The position numbers were made by a program, and so were the translations under genes. Below the pieces are notes generated by a model, which saw only the letters and a program-made list of their open reading frames with translations, searched no databases and was not told the DNA's origin. Of a DNA stretch of 64,000 nucleotides, positions 41,601-50,200 are shown in pieces (the first letter of the stretch is position 1; each line of letters opens with the position of its first letter). Source of the DNA: an uncultured Christensenella sp. (GTDB lineage Bacteria; Bacillota; Clostridia; Christensenellales; Borkfalkiaceae); the NCBI GenBank assembly GCA_910586035.1, contig CAJUHT010000005.1:1-64000 (forward strand), given 5' to 3'.

Positions 41601-42314
41601 ACCGTAAAACTTATCAAGGCGGACAACGCCTCTACGGGTACCGCCAACAAAATGATGGTCGAGTACGACAATACGGGAGAAACGAGCAAGATTATCGTCG
41701 GCGACAACGCCATTACCAATACTGCGGCTTACAACTACTATCAATTTAAGGCTCCCACGTCGGGTACGTACAGTTTCAGGATAGAAGACCCCGCAAACAA
41801 GGGCTATATTAAGTCGCTTCAAGTGGGCGCCAATTGGGACGCGGTTTCGCTGATTGTCGACGGCAGGGAAGTTAAGATTGATTACAATCTTGTTCTCGGC
41901 AAAAACAGGGCGTATAACAAGGCTTACGAGTTTACTTTGACCTTGGGTAGCGGAGCAAGGGTTATAGTCGGTTACGAAACGGATACGGGCGCCAAGGGCG
42001 ACGCTCACTGGATAGTCGAAAAGCTGGTAGAAACTCCCGACCCCGTATCTCTTGCGGAGGGTGAAAACACCGTAACCCTTACAGACGGCTCGGCTTCGTG
42101 CGTATATAACTATTTGGAGGAAACGGTTCTTGCGTTCACCTGGACGGACGAAAGCGTTTCGGTAACGGTAAACGGCGCGGCTTACGTAAGCGGAACGGAG
42201 CTTACTTTTTACGGCGACGAGCAGCTTGAAATTACCGTAAGTTCTTCAACTTCAACTTCGGTGGTGATAGTTGCTACGGTTACCGAGCTCGAAGGTCCCG
42301 GAGACAGAAACTGA
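38673..42314 (+). CDS. Large lipoprotein with collagen-like and CnaB-like domains
   Basis: A 1,213-residue lipoprotein, lipobox LAGC (Cys27). A short helical segment (YQSYVAYAQANNLEVLSYDE) is followed by eight Gly-x-y triplets (GPAGPQGEDGEKGEQGDP and on, about residues 74-97), a short collagen-like stretch. Next come a first CnaB/carboxypeptidase-regulatory-like domain (about 178-240) and pre-peptidase-C-like beta domains (about 380-690). A Pro-Val-Asp linker is near 705-725. At least three more CnaB-like domains follow, recognisable by GAxVKI and TDENGNVTL turns. It has no catalytic motif and no sortase signal, so it is a lipid-anchored stalk or binding protein. It has its own promoter and terminator. 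Confidence 0.85.
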   Translation: MNKKAKIMLVLLSAATMTAGVLGLAGCKKSGNTNATPSVEQTYQSYVAYAQANNLEVLSYDEWIQAILGASKPGPAGPQGEDGEKGEQGDPGEPGATIDRIVLSPDGKELIISYTDGRTEDRIKLPEQVTHVHTYGGDDDIVVLIPKGDKDGLGYKVCQDKGCDHVELVVLKKSFDVTVKMDGNPVEGIDVVINGQRATSNSKGVASVVDFGDFNDYIISVDTQGYATDRVYRTGNASTMEIGICKVLDSTVDEYGNKVGLVNRADTFSMIIGTADGWGGIEISENTVYVRGGETQAKKYRITPSSDAAEIKDANYNNVLVDGSYTVTVPAGGSVEIKFTANSMKLEQAQHPAGDDFVYKITVEELPSPVEGSEDLPLLSPSNEAVTLPEGATDWVYYTWNNPDRSIGEISFELTGVDVEFSFKEYKNWKVTDKAPIAVSEGQSYKLVDGSNNVNATKPYSFRVKAQSGATEASFKINALTPLGTLLNPQVAKLGERNAYDYGSNQTDTAKKWFKFDVQQGEYIVALEGYEYSIYKGKPQSENERGLYYSQESKSLVKLDAGEYYIAVNSQMIDNNRVCAFTLRNYNAAEDEGTILSKPKAITVDLSGGNATFETASVVTGTTTYYTFNAPNNGTLKVSASVADGNLSDYNVFLSNANGSMTTRTEVTYKKDNKIIVSAVSYAEGVTSFTVKLEWTEEKPVDPPVDPPVDPGNPDNPEPPKPVAKAHVFTVTDSKGAAVAGVKVSVVIDAETKVEGTTDENGNVTLSFIPGAYKVNLSGYDADEYLYEGFTTKANSQTCAVKLRNDKVTYAFTVKVKEGANLFGATVKIMNGETVVAESTDTDNDGIVNVSVFLPSAGSYKAEIILAEADAAKYTLGPNDIYELHGGNKNDPKFTVEFVDVTEYVINVSGAYGVNLEGITATVTYGKKVVGEATANADGIIKLKVYGATANVISFSNLPDGYLLASFNGAATSESYTVKLIKADNASTGTANKMMVEYDNTGETSKIIVGDNAITNTAAYNYYQFKAPTSGTYSFRIEDPANKGYIKSLQVGANWDAVSLIVDGREVKIDYNLVLGKNRAYNKAYEFTLTLGSGARVIVGYETDTGAKGDAHWIVEKLVETPDPVSLAEGENTVTLTDGSASCVYNYLEETVLAFTWTDESVSVTVNGAAYVSGTELTFYGDEQLEITVSSSTSTSVVIVATVTELEGPGDRN

Positions 42315-42339
42315 AATTAAATAAGACGTAAAAAAGCAA

Positions 42340-42371
42340 GGGGCGCGCCTTTCGGGCGCGCCCCCGTTTTT
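42340..42371 (+). terminator. Terminator of the collagen-like lipoprotein gene
   Basis: A perfect 10-bp GC stem (42340-42349 with 42355-42364, loop TTTCG), followed by CGTTTTT. Confidence 0.88.
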
Positions 42372-42557
42372 GCGCTTTAAACGGCGGCGGTTTACCGCCC
42401 TGCGGCGGGTTAAAGCCGCGGCGCCGAAAGCGGTTGACGATTGATATTTATGCGTTTATACGTTTAAATATTGCATAAAATAGTTAGGTAAGCGGTTGTA
42501 AACGCTGATATAAGTAATTTTTATATAAAATTATTGTCGTAAAAGGGCTATAATATT

Positions 42558-42586
42558 TTGCATTATGCCAAGGGATATGATAATAT
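42558..42586 (+). promoter_or_regulatory. Promoter of the GLUG-repeat lipoprotein gene
   Basis: TTGCAT (42558-42563), a 17-base spacer ending ATATGA and TAATAT (42581-42586). It lies in the 388-base gap 42315-42702, which also holds a terminator and a structured leader. Confidence 0.6.
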
Positions 42587-42610
42587 AGAAGAGAATGAAA
42601 AAATAGGGTT

Positions 42611-42688
42611 ATAGTCCGCAAAAGCCCGTCTGACGACGGTTATGGACTATTACGGCGCTTAAAATACGTTAAAACTGCCAAAGGCAGT
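42611..42688 (+). other. Structured leader RNA candidate
   Basis: Helix A: ATAGTCC (42611-42617) with GGACTAT (42644-42650). Inside it helix B: CCGTC (42626-42630) with GACGG (42635-42639), the asymmetric internal loop GCAAAAGC facing TTAT. Helix C: ACTGCC (42674-42679) with GGCAGT (42683-42688), ending shortly before the ribosome binding region. The layout resembles a small regulatory RNA element, but I cannot match it to a known riboswitch class. Confidence 0.4.
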
Positions 42689-42702
42689 GCGGGGTATAAA
42701 TT

Positions 42703-45700
42703 ATGAATAAATTCAAAAAAATCTTAATCGGTTTAATAACTGCGGCGGGCATATCCTGTCTGTGCGGGGCGGCTGCCTGCACGGGCGGGTCCGCGCCCAA
42801 GTTCTATGAGTTGAAGTTCGAGGGTAAAGGGCTTGACTACATTATGCTCGGCACGCTTGCGGAAACCGACGAAGATGGCAACCAGTTTATCAGCGGCGGT
42901 ACGGTTAAAGACGGCGTGGAAGTGCGTTTCAGCATAACCCTTGCCGCCAACTCCACGGGCGCGCCCGTCATATCCGCAAACGGGGAAACGCTTACGCCCG
43001 ACGAAAACAACGAGTATTCGTTTATTATGAAAAGCGATACAGTCGTTTCTGTCAGCGGTCTGGGCAGTATTTACGATTTAAAGCTTTGCCGCACCGAACA
43101 GGTACCCGACGCCAACGGCAACAATTATGAGGAAGAGCGTTGGATAAGCTATCTCGACGAAAACGGCAACGGCTTCGGCTCGGACGTGCTTGTCGAGGAC
43201 GTGGTTAAAGTGGAGAGCGGCACGCCCTTCAAATTCAAACTGCAAGTTAGCCCCTATTATACTCCCCAATACACGGTAAGTTGCGGCTTCGACGTTCTCG
43301 AACCTGACGCGAACGGCGTATACACTATAAACAATTTAACCCAGAACAGCGAAGTAAGGGTTACGGGACTCGAACAGGCGCCCTCATTCGTTACGGGGCG
43401 CAAGGATTGCGGAAGCGGCACGGCGAGCGACCCGTACCTTCTTTCCCAGCCTATCGATATGTTCTACTTCGCCGTTTTAATCAATTCGCCTACTTTAAGC
43501 TCATACTACGCTACGGCGCATTACAAGCTTGTCGAGGATATCGATATGCAGGGCGAGCATCTGTACGTAATCGGCGACGGCTCCAACGACGCAATGTTCT
43601 GCGGCACGTTCGACGGCAACAATAAGACTATAAGAAATTTCTACATTACCGACGAGGTTGTCGACCAGGAGAGCTACGAGGAAGCTTATCTTCCTTACGT
43701 AGGGCTTTTCGGACAGGCTGTGGCTACCGTTAACGCTCCCGTAGTAATCAAAAACCTCACGTTGGAGGACTACGTTGTAAAGGCGCACCCCGGCGCGGCG
43801 GGCGCGGGCGCATACGTCGGCTCGCTTGTCGGCTACGGCATAGGCGTGCAAATCACGGGTTGCAGGGCGGTCGGCGAAGTGGTGGTAACCAACGACGACA
43901 ACCAAATTGTAAATATGGGCGGTCTTGTCGGCAGAATGCAGGCGGCTTACCGCGCCGATTCGAGGGCGACAATCACCTGGGACGCGTTCGTAACGGCAAG
44001 TTCCACCGACGTAGAGCTTTCGGGCAACGGCACTCCCCACTCGGCGGGCGGCATAGTCGGATATCTTTCGGCGGCTGACATAAGCGCGATTGCATACGTT
44101 TCCAACAGCTGTTCCTCGGGCAGAACCTCGGGCGCGATGCGCACGGGCGGCATAGTCGGCACTATGGGCAGATTTGCTTCCGTAAGCAACTGCTATTCCG
44201 TTTCGCAGGTCAGCTCAAATAACTCCATAAATATTCCCAACCTTACCGAGCAATTCAAGGGCTCGTATGCGGGCGGCATAGTCGGCTACGCGGAAGAGGA
44301 CACCGTAATTGCGGGTTGTTACGCGGCAAACGCTTCGCTTACGGCGTACTGCGTGCGCAACGATGAAAGGTATAAAAAGACGGGCGATTTCGCCGCTTAC
44401 TACGATAAGGCGGGCACGTCCTCGATTGAATCCTCCGCCGTACTGCTCATAAACAACTCGCAGGCGGTGGAAAACCACCCCAACGAAGTTTTCCTTGGAC
44501 TCGGCTGGCAACAGAACGAGTGGAACTTCGACGGCAAACTTCCCAGACCCGTGGTATCCTCGGCGGAGCGCACGGTTAAGGTAACTGTCAAAGACGGCGC
44601 AAAAACGGTTGAAACGGTTACTAAAAATATCGTTGACGCGCGCCCTTTCTACACCTGGTTTGAAGACGGGGTACTTTCCGAATATATAACGGCTTCGGGC
44701 AAGCGTTCGGGCGGATACTTCTTTGACGAAGCTCTTACGCAGAGGGTGCCCTACGGCTATATCTTAACCAATTCGGAAGTTACCTTATACGTCGGCTTTG
44801 CCGATTACGGCGAAGTTGAAGGCACTTACTATATCCGTCCCACCGAATACTCCAAGGGCGCGTATATCGAGCTGACGGCGGATGGAACGGCAAAACTGCG
44901 CAACGGCGGTATGTACTTCGAGTGCGTATACGCTTACGACGGAGAAAAAATCACCCTTTACAATACCAATCTCGTTTCCCTGCTTCACGATACCGAAGCG
45001 GTGGACGGAAGATATTTCAACCTTGTGGGAACAATCAATGACGGGCTGTTCGAAATAAACGGCATAGCTATGCTTTTGCAGGTGGACGGAGAAAACGCTT
45101 CCTATGTAAATACAAAAATAGAGCTTGCCGCGTCCAAAGAAATCGAAGGCTTCGGCTACGGCGAGTACCGCGCGGCTAACGGTATGACGTATATGTTCGA
45201 TAAGGACGGTACGGGCTGGTTTAAGACGGGAACGAGGACTACTGAGTTTACCTATAAACAGGCGGGCGAAAGCTGGGCTATCGCTCCCGCGGGCGGCGGT
45301 ACCATTCCTATGACGGTAGTCGGCGGGCAGGTAACGGCAATAAGCGGCACGGCGGTTACGTTAAAGGACGGCTTTACAGGCGTTTGGAGCAAGTCCGCCA
45401 ACTCACAGGTAACTTTCTCGTTCGACGGACTCGGCGGCGTTACCTACGTAAACGGCGGCGCTACCGTTACGGGCACGTATCAGGTAACCGACGGCGAGGC
45501 GGAAATTTCCGTTGACGGCAAAACGTTAAAGGCGGCGTTCTCCAACGGAACGCTCGTTATAGACGGCGAAGTTTATTACGTAAACGACGGCTTTACGGGC
45601 GAATGGTATATGAGCGCGCAGAACGAGAGCATAGAGCTTCTGCTCGAAGGCATAGGCACGGACGGCTACGGACACGCCGTAATTTCCTACACGGGCGGGC

Positions 45701-47172
45701 AGGTTGTCAGCCTCGACGCGCAGTACGACGTATTTGCGGACGGCGACGTCAAGATAATGAGAATATACGTAGAGGACCAGCAGTACGGCGAGCTTGAATA
45801 TAACGCCGCAACAAAGACTGCTTCGGGCGTCTTCTACTCGGTATTGGAAAGCAAATACTACGCTTCCGCTAAGTTCTATCTGTACGATAACTTCAAGGGC
45901 GTATGGGTAAGCAACACAGAGGATATAGACACTGCTTCGTTCAACGGTAAATCGGCGGACGGCACCGGAGAAGTTATGATTCGTTCGGCAAGCGGCAAGA
46001 CTTCGAGGGTGAACTACTCGCTTTCCAACGCTACCTCCGGCACAATGACGGTAGGCGAAAAGGCTTACGCAATTTCCTTTGACGAATTTACGGGCAGAGT
46101 TACTTTGACTCTCACTGGCGAAACTATTTCCACGGAAGAGCTTGCCGAGCGCGACGGCTGGTACGGCGTGGTGCTCTATGACGGCGAAACGTCATATACT
46201 TTCGACGGAAAGGGATATATCGGCGGTACCGTAACGGTATCCGACGGAACGACTTTAAGTTACACCGTTTCCGAAGGCAGGGTAACGGTAGACGGCAAAG
46301 AGCTTACGGCGGAAGCGGACGGGTTCGGCTATAACGGCAAAAAGCTTGTATTTAAGACGGGCTTTGCAAACAGCTGGCTTGTTTCCGGCACGGATAAGGT
46401 GCTTACGATTAAAGAAGTAAACAGCAGTTTCAAGGCGGAAGTAAGCTGTACGGGCGTAGAGGGCGCATTCGAGTTTGTTTACTCGCCTGCGGATAAGACG
46501 CTTACGCTTACGGAAATATTGTCCAACGGCGAAAGAATAATAACCACCGTCAAGCTTATGGGTACGACGGGCTCCGACGAGATGAATATAACGAGAAGCG
46601 GCGCCGACGGCGTAAACGTGCGCTATAACTGCCTTGTAAGCGGTAAAGAAGATGAGTGGCGCGGCACGTATACCGCAAAGGACGGTTCGAGTTGGACGTT
46701 CGACGGGCTCGGACTGTGCAAGTACGGCAAGGGCACGGCTACGTTTACCACGGCGGACGGAGATAAGATAAAGTACAACTACACGGTAGACGAGTTGGGC
46801 ACGCCCTATATCGGCGTTCGTCAGGACGGAGATATGGAAAAACTCAACGTGCTTTTCCTCCCTGCGGGCAGTGGAGAGAGCGGCTTTGAAAAGGACGGCG
46901 TTGCCTATAAAACGGCTTCTCCCGACTACTATTACGGGCGCAAAGTTTACGTTTTGGACGACGACAAGAACAGAACGTGGTACTACTTTGACGGATTCGG
47001 CAAATTGTGGGTGCAGAACGAAACGGGTTACTCCGTTGCCTACGATTATAAGATTGTTTCCAACACGGTTGTAGAGCTTACTTCCAAAGCGGACGGAAAG
47101 GTTTACGACGGTTCTTTGAGGGAAACGGGCTTGTATATCAAACTTACAATAAAGGCGCGCGAACAGGCGTAA
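42703..47172 (+). CDS. Large lipoprotein with GLUG motifs and FDGxG repeats
   Basis: A 1,489-residue lipoprotein (signal peptide with AAAC lipobox, Cys near 26). Two short beta domains come first. From about 220 to 570 a GLUG-type beta-helix follows, marked by GSLVGYG, GGLVGRM, AGGIVGYL, TGGIVGTM and AGGIVGYA, as in large bacterial surface adhesins. From about 700 to the end it is made of repeats of 80-100 residues sharing a W/F-x-FDGxGxxxxxxG core (SFDGLGGV, TFDGKGYI, TFDGLGLC, YFDGFGKL). Glycan or protein binding at the surface is plausible; no catalytic motif is seen. The gene has its own promoter and leader. A hairpin (47204-47210 with 47229-47235) lies after it. Confidence 0.82.
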   Translation: MNKFKKILIGLITAAGISCLCGAAACTGGSAPKFYELKFEGKGLDYIMLGTLAETDEDGNQFISGGTVKDGVEVRFSITLAANSTGAPVISANGETLTPDENNEYSFIMKSDTVVSVSGLGSIYDLKLCRTEQVPDANGNNYEEERWISYLDENGNGFGSDVLVEDVVKVESGTPFKFKLQVSPYYTPQYTVSCGFDVLEPDANGVYTINNLTQNSEVRVTGLEQAPSFVTGRKDCGSGTASDPYLLSQPIDMFYFAVLINSPTLSSYYATAHYKLVEDIDMQGEHLYVIGDGSNDAMFCGTFDGNNKTIRNFYITDEVVDQESYEEAYLPYVGLFGQAVATVNAPVVIKNLTLEDYVVKAHPGAAGAGAYVGSLVGYGIGVQITGCRAVGEVVVTNDDNQIVNMGGLVGRMQAAYRADSRATITWDAFVTASSTDVELSGNGTPHSAGGIVGYLSAADISAIAYVSNSCSSGRTSGAMRTGGIVGTMGRFASVSNCYSVSQVSSNNSINIPNLTEQFKGSYAGGIVGYAEEDTVIAGCYAANASLTAYCVRNDERYKKTGDFAAYYDKAGTSSIESSAVLLINNSQAVENHPNEVFLGLGWQQNEWNFDGKLPRPVVSSAERTVKVTVKDGAKTVETVTKNIVDARPFYTWFEDGVLSEYITASGKRSGGYFFDEALTQRVPYGYILTNSEVTLYVGFADYGEVEGTYYIRPTEYSKGAYIELTADGTAKLRNGGMYFECVYAYDGEKITLYNTNLVSLLHDTEAVDGRYFNLVGTINDGLFEINGIAMLLQVDGENASYVNTKIELAASKEIEGFGYGEYRAANGMTYMFDKDGTGWFKTGTRTTEFTYKQAGESWAIAPAGGGTIPMTVVGGQVTAISGTAVTLKDGFTGVWSKSANSQVTFSFDGLGGVTYVNGGATVTGTYQVTDGEAEISVDGKTLKAAFSNGTLVIDGEVYYVNDGFTGEWYMSAQNESIELLLEGIGTDGYGHAVISYTGGQVVSLDAQYDVFADGDVKIMRIYVEDQQYGELEYNAATKTASGVFYSVLESKYYASAKFYLYDNFKGVWVSNTEDIDTASFNGKSADGTGEVMIRSASGKTSRVNYSLSNATSGTMTVGEKAYAISFDEFTGRVTLTLTGETISTEELAERDGWYGVVLYDGETSYTFDGKGYIGGTVTVSDGTTLSYTVSEGRVTVDGKELTAEADGFGYNGKKLVFKTGFANSWLVSGTDKVLTIKEVNSSFKAEVSCTGVEGAFEFVYSPADKTLTLTEILSNGERIITTVKLMGTTGSDEMNITRSGADGVNVRYNCLVSGKEDEWRGTYTAKDGSSWTFDGLGLCKYGKGTATFTTADGDKIKYNYTVDELGTPYIGVRQDGDMEKLNVLFLPAGSGESGFEKDGVAYKTASPDYYYGRKVYVLDDDKNRTWYYFDGFGKLWVQNETGYSVAYDYKIVSNTVVELTSKADGKVYDGSLRETGLYIKLTIKAREQA

Positions 47173-47252
47173 ATTTCGCGTAACGCTTTCATACTTTCGT
47201 ATAGCGCCCGTTTTCTTTAAGCGGACGGCGGGCGCGGAGGATTCTATTTGCA

Positions 47253-50200
47253 ATGAAATCAGTAAACAACAAAAATTTACGCCGCAGGGCGGCTTGTATA
47301 GCGCTTTCCGCAGTTATGACGGCAACGTTTGCGGCGGGGCAGATTCTGGCGTTTGCCGACGGGGGCAACGGCGGCTCGCAATTGCCGTCCGATACCCACA
47401 GTCTGGCGTTTGAAAACATAAACGGCAAAGTCGACCTAACTCAAATCAAACTCAGCAATCTCAACTCGCAGGCGTTTAAAAACGAGGGCGCAGAAACGGT
47501 CGGCGACCTCACCCGCACGGCAATAGTTACCTTGCAGGGCAAGCCTCTCTCCGAGGACGGCGACGGGAACGCGATTGAAGCCGAGCAGAAAAAGTTTTTG
47601 ACTTCCCTTAAAAAAGCGGGGGTTGAATATAAGTTAAGAAGCAGTTATACCACCATAGCCAACGCAGTGGCGGTAGACGTAAAACTTTCTTCCCTCAACG
47701 CAATAAAGGGTTTAAACGGCGTTTCCACGGTTACGGTGGGCTCTACGTATTCGCACCCCAAGGAAGCCGAGGGCGGAAGCGGCGGACTTATAAATTACAG
47801 CAATATTTACGAAAACGGTATTTACGATTCCGACAAGTACGTTCAGCAGGGTAAAAACGGCGCGGGAATGACCGTAGCCGTCCTTGATACGGGGCTCGAT
47901 TACACTCACGAGGCGTTCAGCGCAAGCCAGCTTGAAGAGGATTCCGCCCTTGCCTACACTTACGACGATTTGCAGGAAAAAATGTCGGAAGTGGAGTTCA
48001 GGGCTACGAGCAGGATAGGCGCTACCGCCGCCGACGTATACGTAAGCAACAAAGTGCCCTTTGCGTTCGACTATGCCGACAGCGACGCCGACGTGTATCC
48101 TTCCTATTCCCAGCACGGCACCCACGTTGCGGGCATTGTTGCGGGTAAGGCGGACGGCTATACCGATAAAGAGGGCAACGAGGCGGTAGACAAGGAAGGA
48201 AACAAACTCAAATTCCGCGGCGTAGCGCCCGAAGCCCAGCTTGTTATATGTAAGGTATTCACCGACAATCTCGACGACGAGGGGCTCGGCGGCGCGGAAG
48301 CCGTCGATATTCTCGACGCGCTCGAAGACTGTTACAATTTGAACGTAGACGTAATAAATATGTCGCTCGGCACGAGCGCGGGCTTCTCCGCAAAGGCGTT
48401 GGGACTTACCGACGCGGACGAAGAGGGCGCGCTTATGAAGAGCATTTACGAGCGCATAAGGGCAAAGGGTATTTCCCTTATGGTTGCGGCGAGCAACGAC
48501 TACTCCGCAGGCTACGGAAGCGCTTTTGGTACAAACCTCACCTCCAACCCCGATTCGGGTACGGTAGGCTCGCCCTCGACCTTTACGGGCGCGGTATCCG
48601 TTGCCAGCGTAAACGGTCAGTACGCTTCCTATCTTGTGGCTAACAAGGACACGTCTTACAGCACGCCAATCTATTACGAAGAATCGCGCAACGAGGACTC
48701 GGACGCATACAACTTTATAAACGACCTTTTGGGCGAAAACGACCCCAAAAAGCCCGGATACAACCCCAACTTCAAAAACAGCGGTACGTTTAAGTATGTT
48801 GTTATAAGGGGCTCGGGCGAACCGGGTAACTATACTACTGCGATAAAGAATGAGCTTACCAACAAGGGCGAAAACGAAAAAGTTATAGCCGTGGTGCGCA
48901 GGGGCGGCACAACTTTTAAAGAAAAACTCGAAACGGCGAAAGCCAACGGCGCCGACGCGGTAATTGTTTACAACAACGTTTCCGGTATGATTAGAATGTC
49001 GCTCGGCGATATGGAAACGCACATTCCCGCAATTTCCATTTCGCTCGAAGAGGGATTAAAACTCGTAGGCTCCGGCTCCAACCTCATTTCCAAGGGAACG
49101 ATTACTCTGGACAGGTCCTATCTTGCCGGTCCGTTTATGAACGACTATTCCTCCTGGGGCTCCACGCCCGACTTAAAGCTTAAACCCGACGTTACTTCCC
49201 ACGGCGGCGAAATAACTTCGGCGGTAGCGGGCGGTTACGAGGAAATGAGCGGTACCTCTATGGCTTGCCCCAACCTCGCGGGCTTTACCGCGCTGTTGAG
49301 GGGATACCTTAAAACCGACAGGGCGGAGCTGTGGAATAACGACGCGGTTGCGCTTACAAAGCTTACCAACAATATATTGATGAGTACGGCGACGACCGTA
49401 TACGACCAGAACTCTTTGCCCTATTCGCCCAGAAAACAGGGCGCGGGGCTTGCCACTCTCGAAAACGTTTTCAATACCAACGCATATCTGTACACCAAGG
49501 ATACGGACGACGTAAAGGACGCGGACAGAATGTGCGAGGACGGCAGACCTAAGGCGGAGCTGGGCGACGACCCCGCAAAGAAGGGCGAGTACAGAATAAA
49601 GTTTTACGTTAAAAACTTTGGAAGCGCTCAGCTTGAATTTACTACGAACAGCATATTTATGACCGAATCGGTTGGCGCGGACGGCAAATCGGTTGCCGAA
49701 AAGGCGCACCTGTTCGCAAAGAGCGACGCAAGCTGGAAATATAACGGCAAGGCGGTTGCGGAGGGCGGCAAAATTACGGTTGCCGCGGGCGCAACGGGCG
49801 AAATAGAAGTAAATTTAAAACTTTCGGCAGACGAAAAGAAATATTTAAACGACAACTTTAAAAACGGTATGTTTATCGAAGGCTTCCTTCAACTTAAAGG
49901 AAGCGGCGCGCAGTGCGACTTAAATCTTCCCTTTATGGGCTTCTACGGCAATTGGAAAGACGCGCCTATGATGGACCTCACCTGCTTCGACGTGGCGGAG
50001 GACGCAAAAAACACCGCGCTTAAAGACGAAGAAAGGCGTCAGCCCGGCGTTTGGGCTACGCAGGCGTACGGCTATTACGCAAACGAGCAATACTCCGTAC
50101 CCCTCGGCTCCTTCGTTTACGTTCAGGACGAAGCAAAGGAACACACCTCCGATTATATATACGTTGAAGAGGAACATATTGCCGTATCCCGCAACTTCGG

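Noticed and set aside
42611..42660. Cyclic-di-GMP-I riboswitch
   Set aside because: The fragment CGCAAAAGCCC recalls the conserved GACGCAAAGC part, but the other conserved blocks of that class are missing.
46255..47253. 332-codon minus-strand frame at the end of the GLUG lipoprotein gene
   Set aside because: Shadow of the repeat region, without start signals or recognisable motifs.
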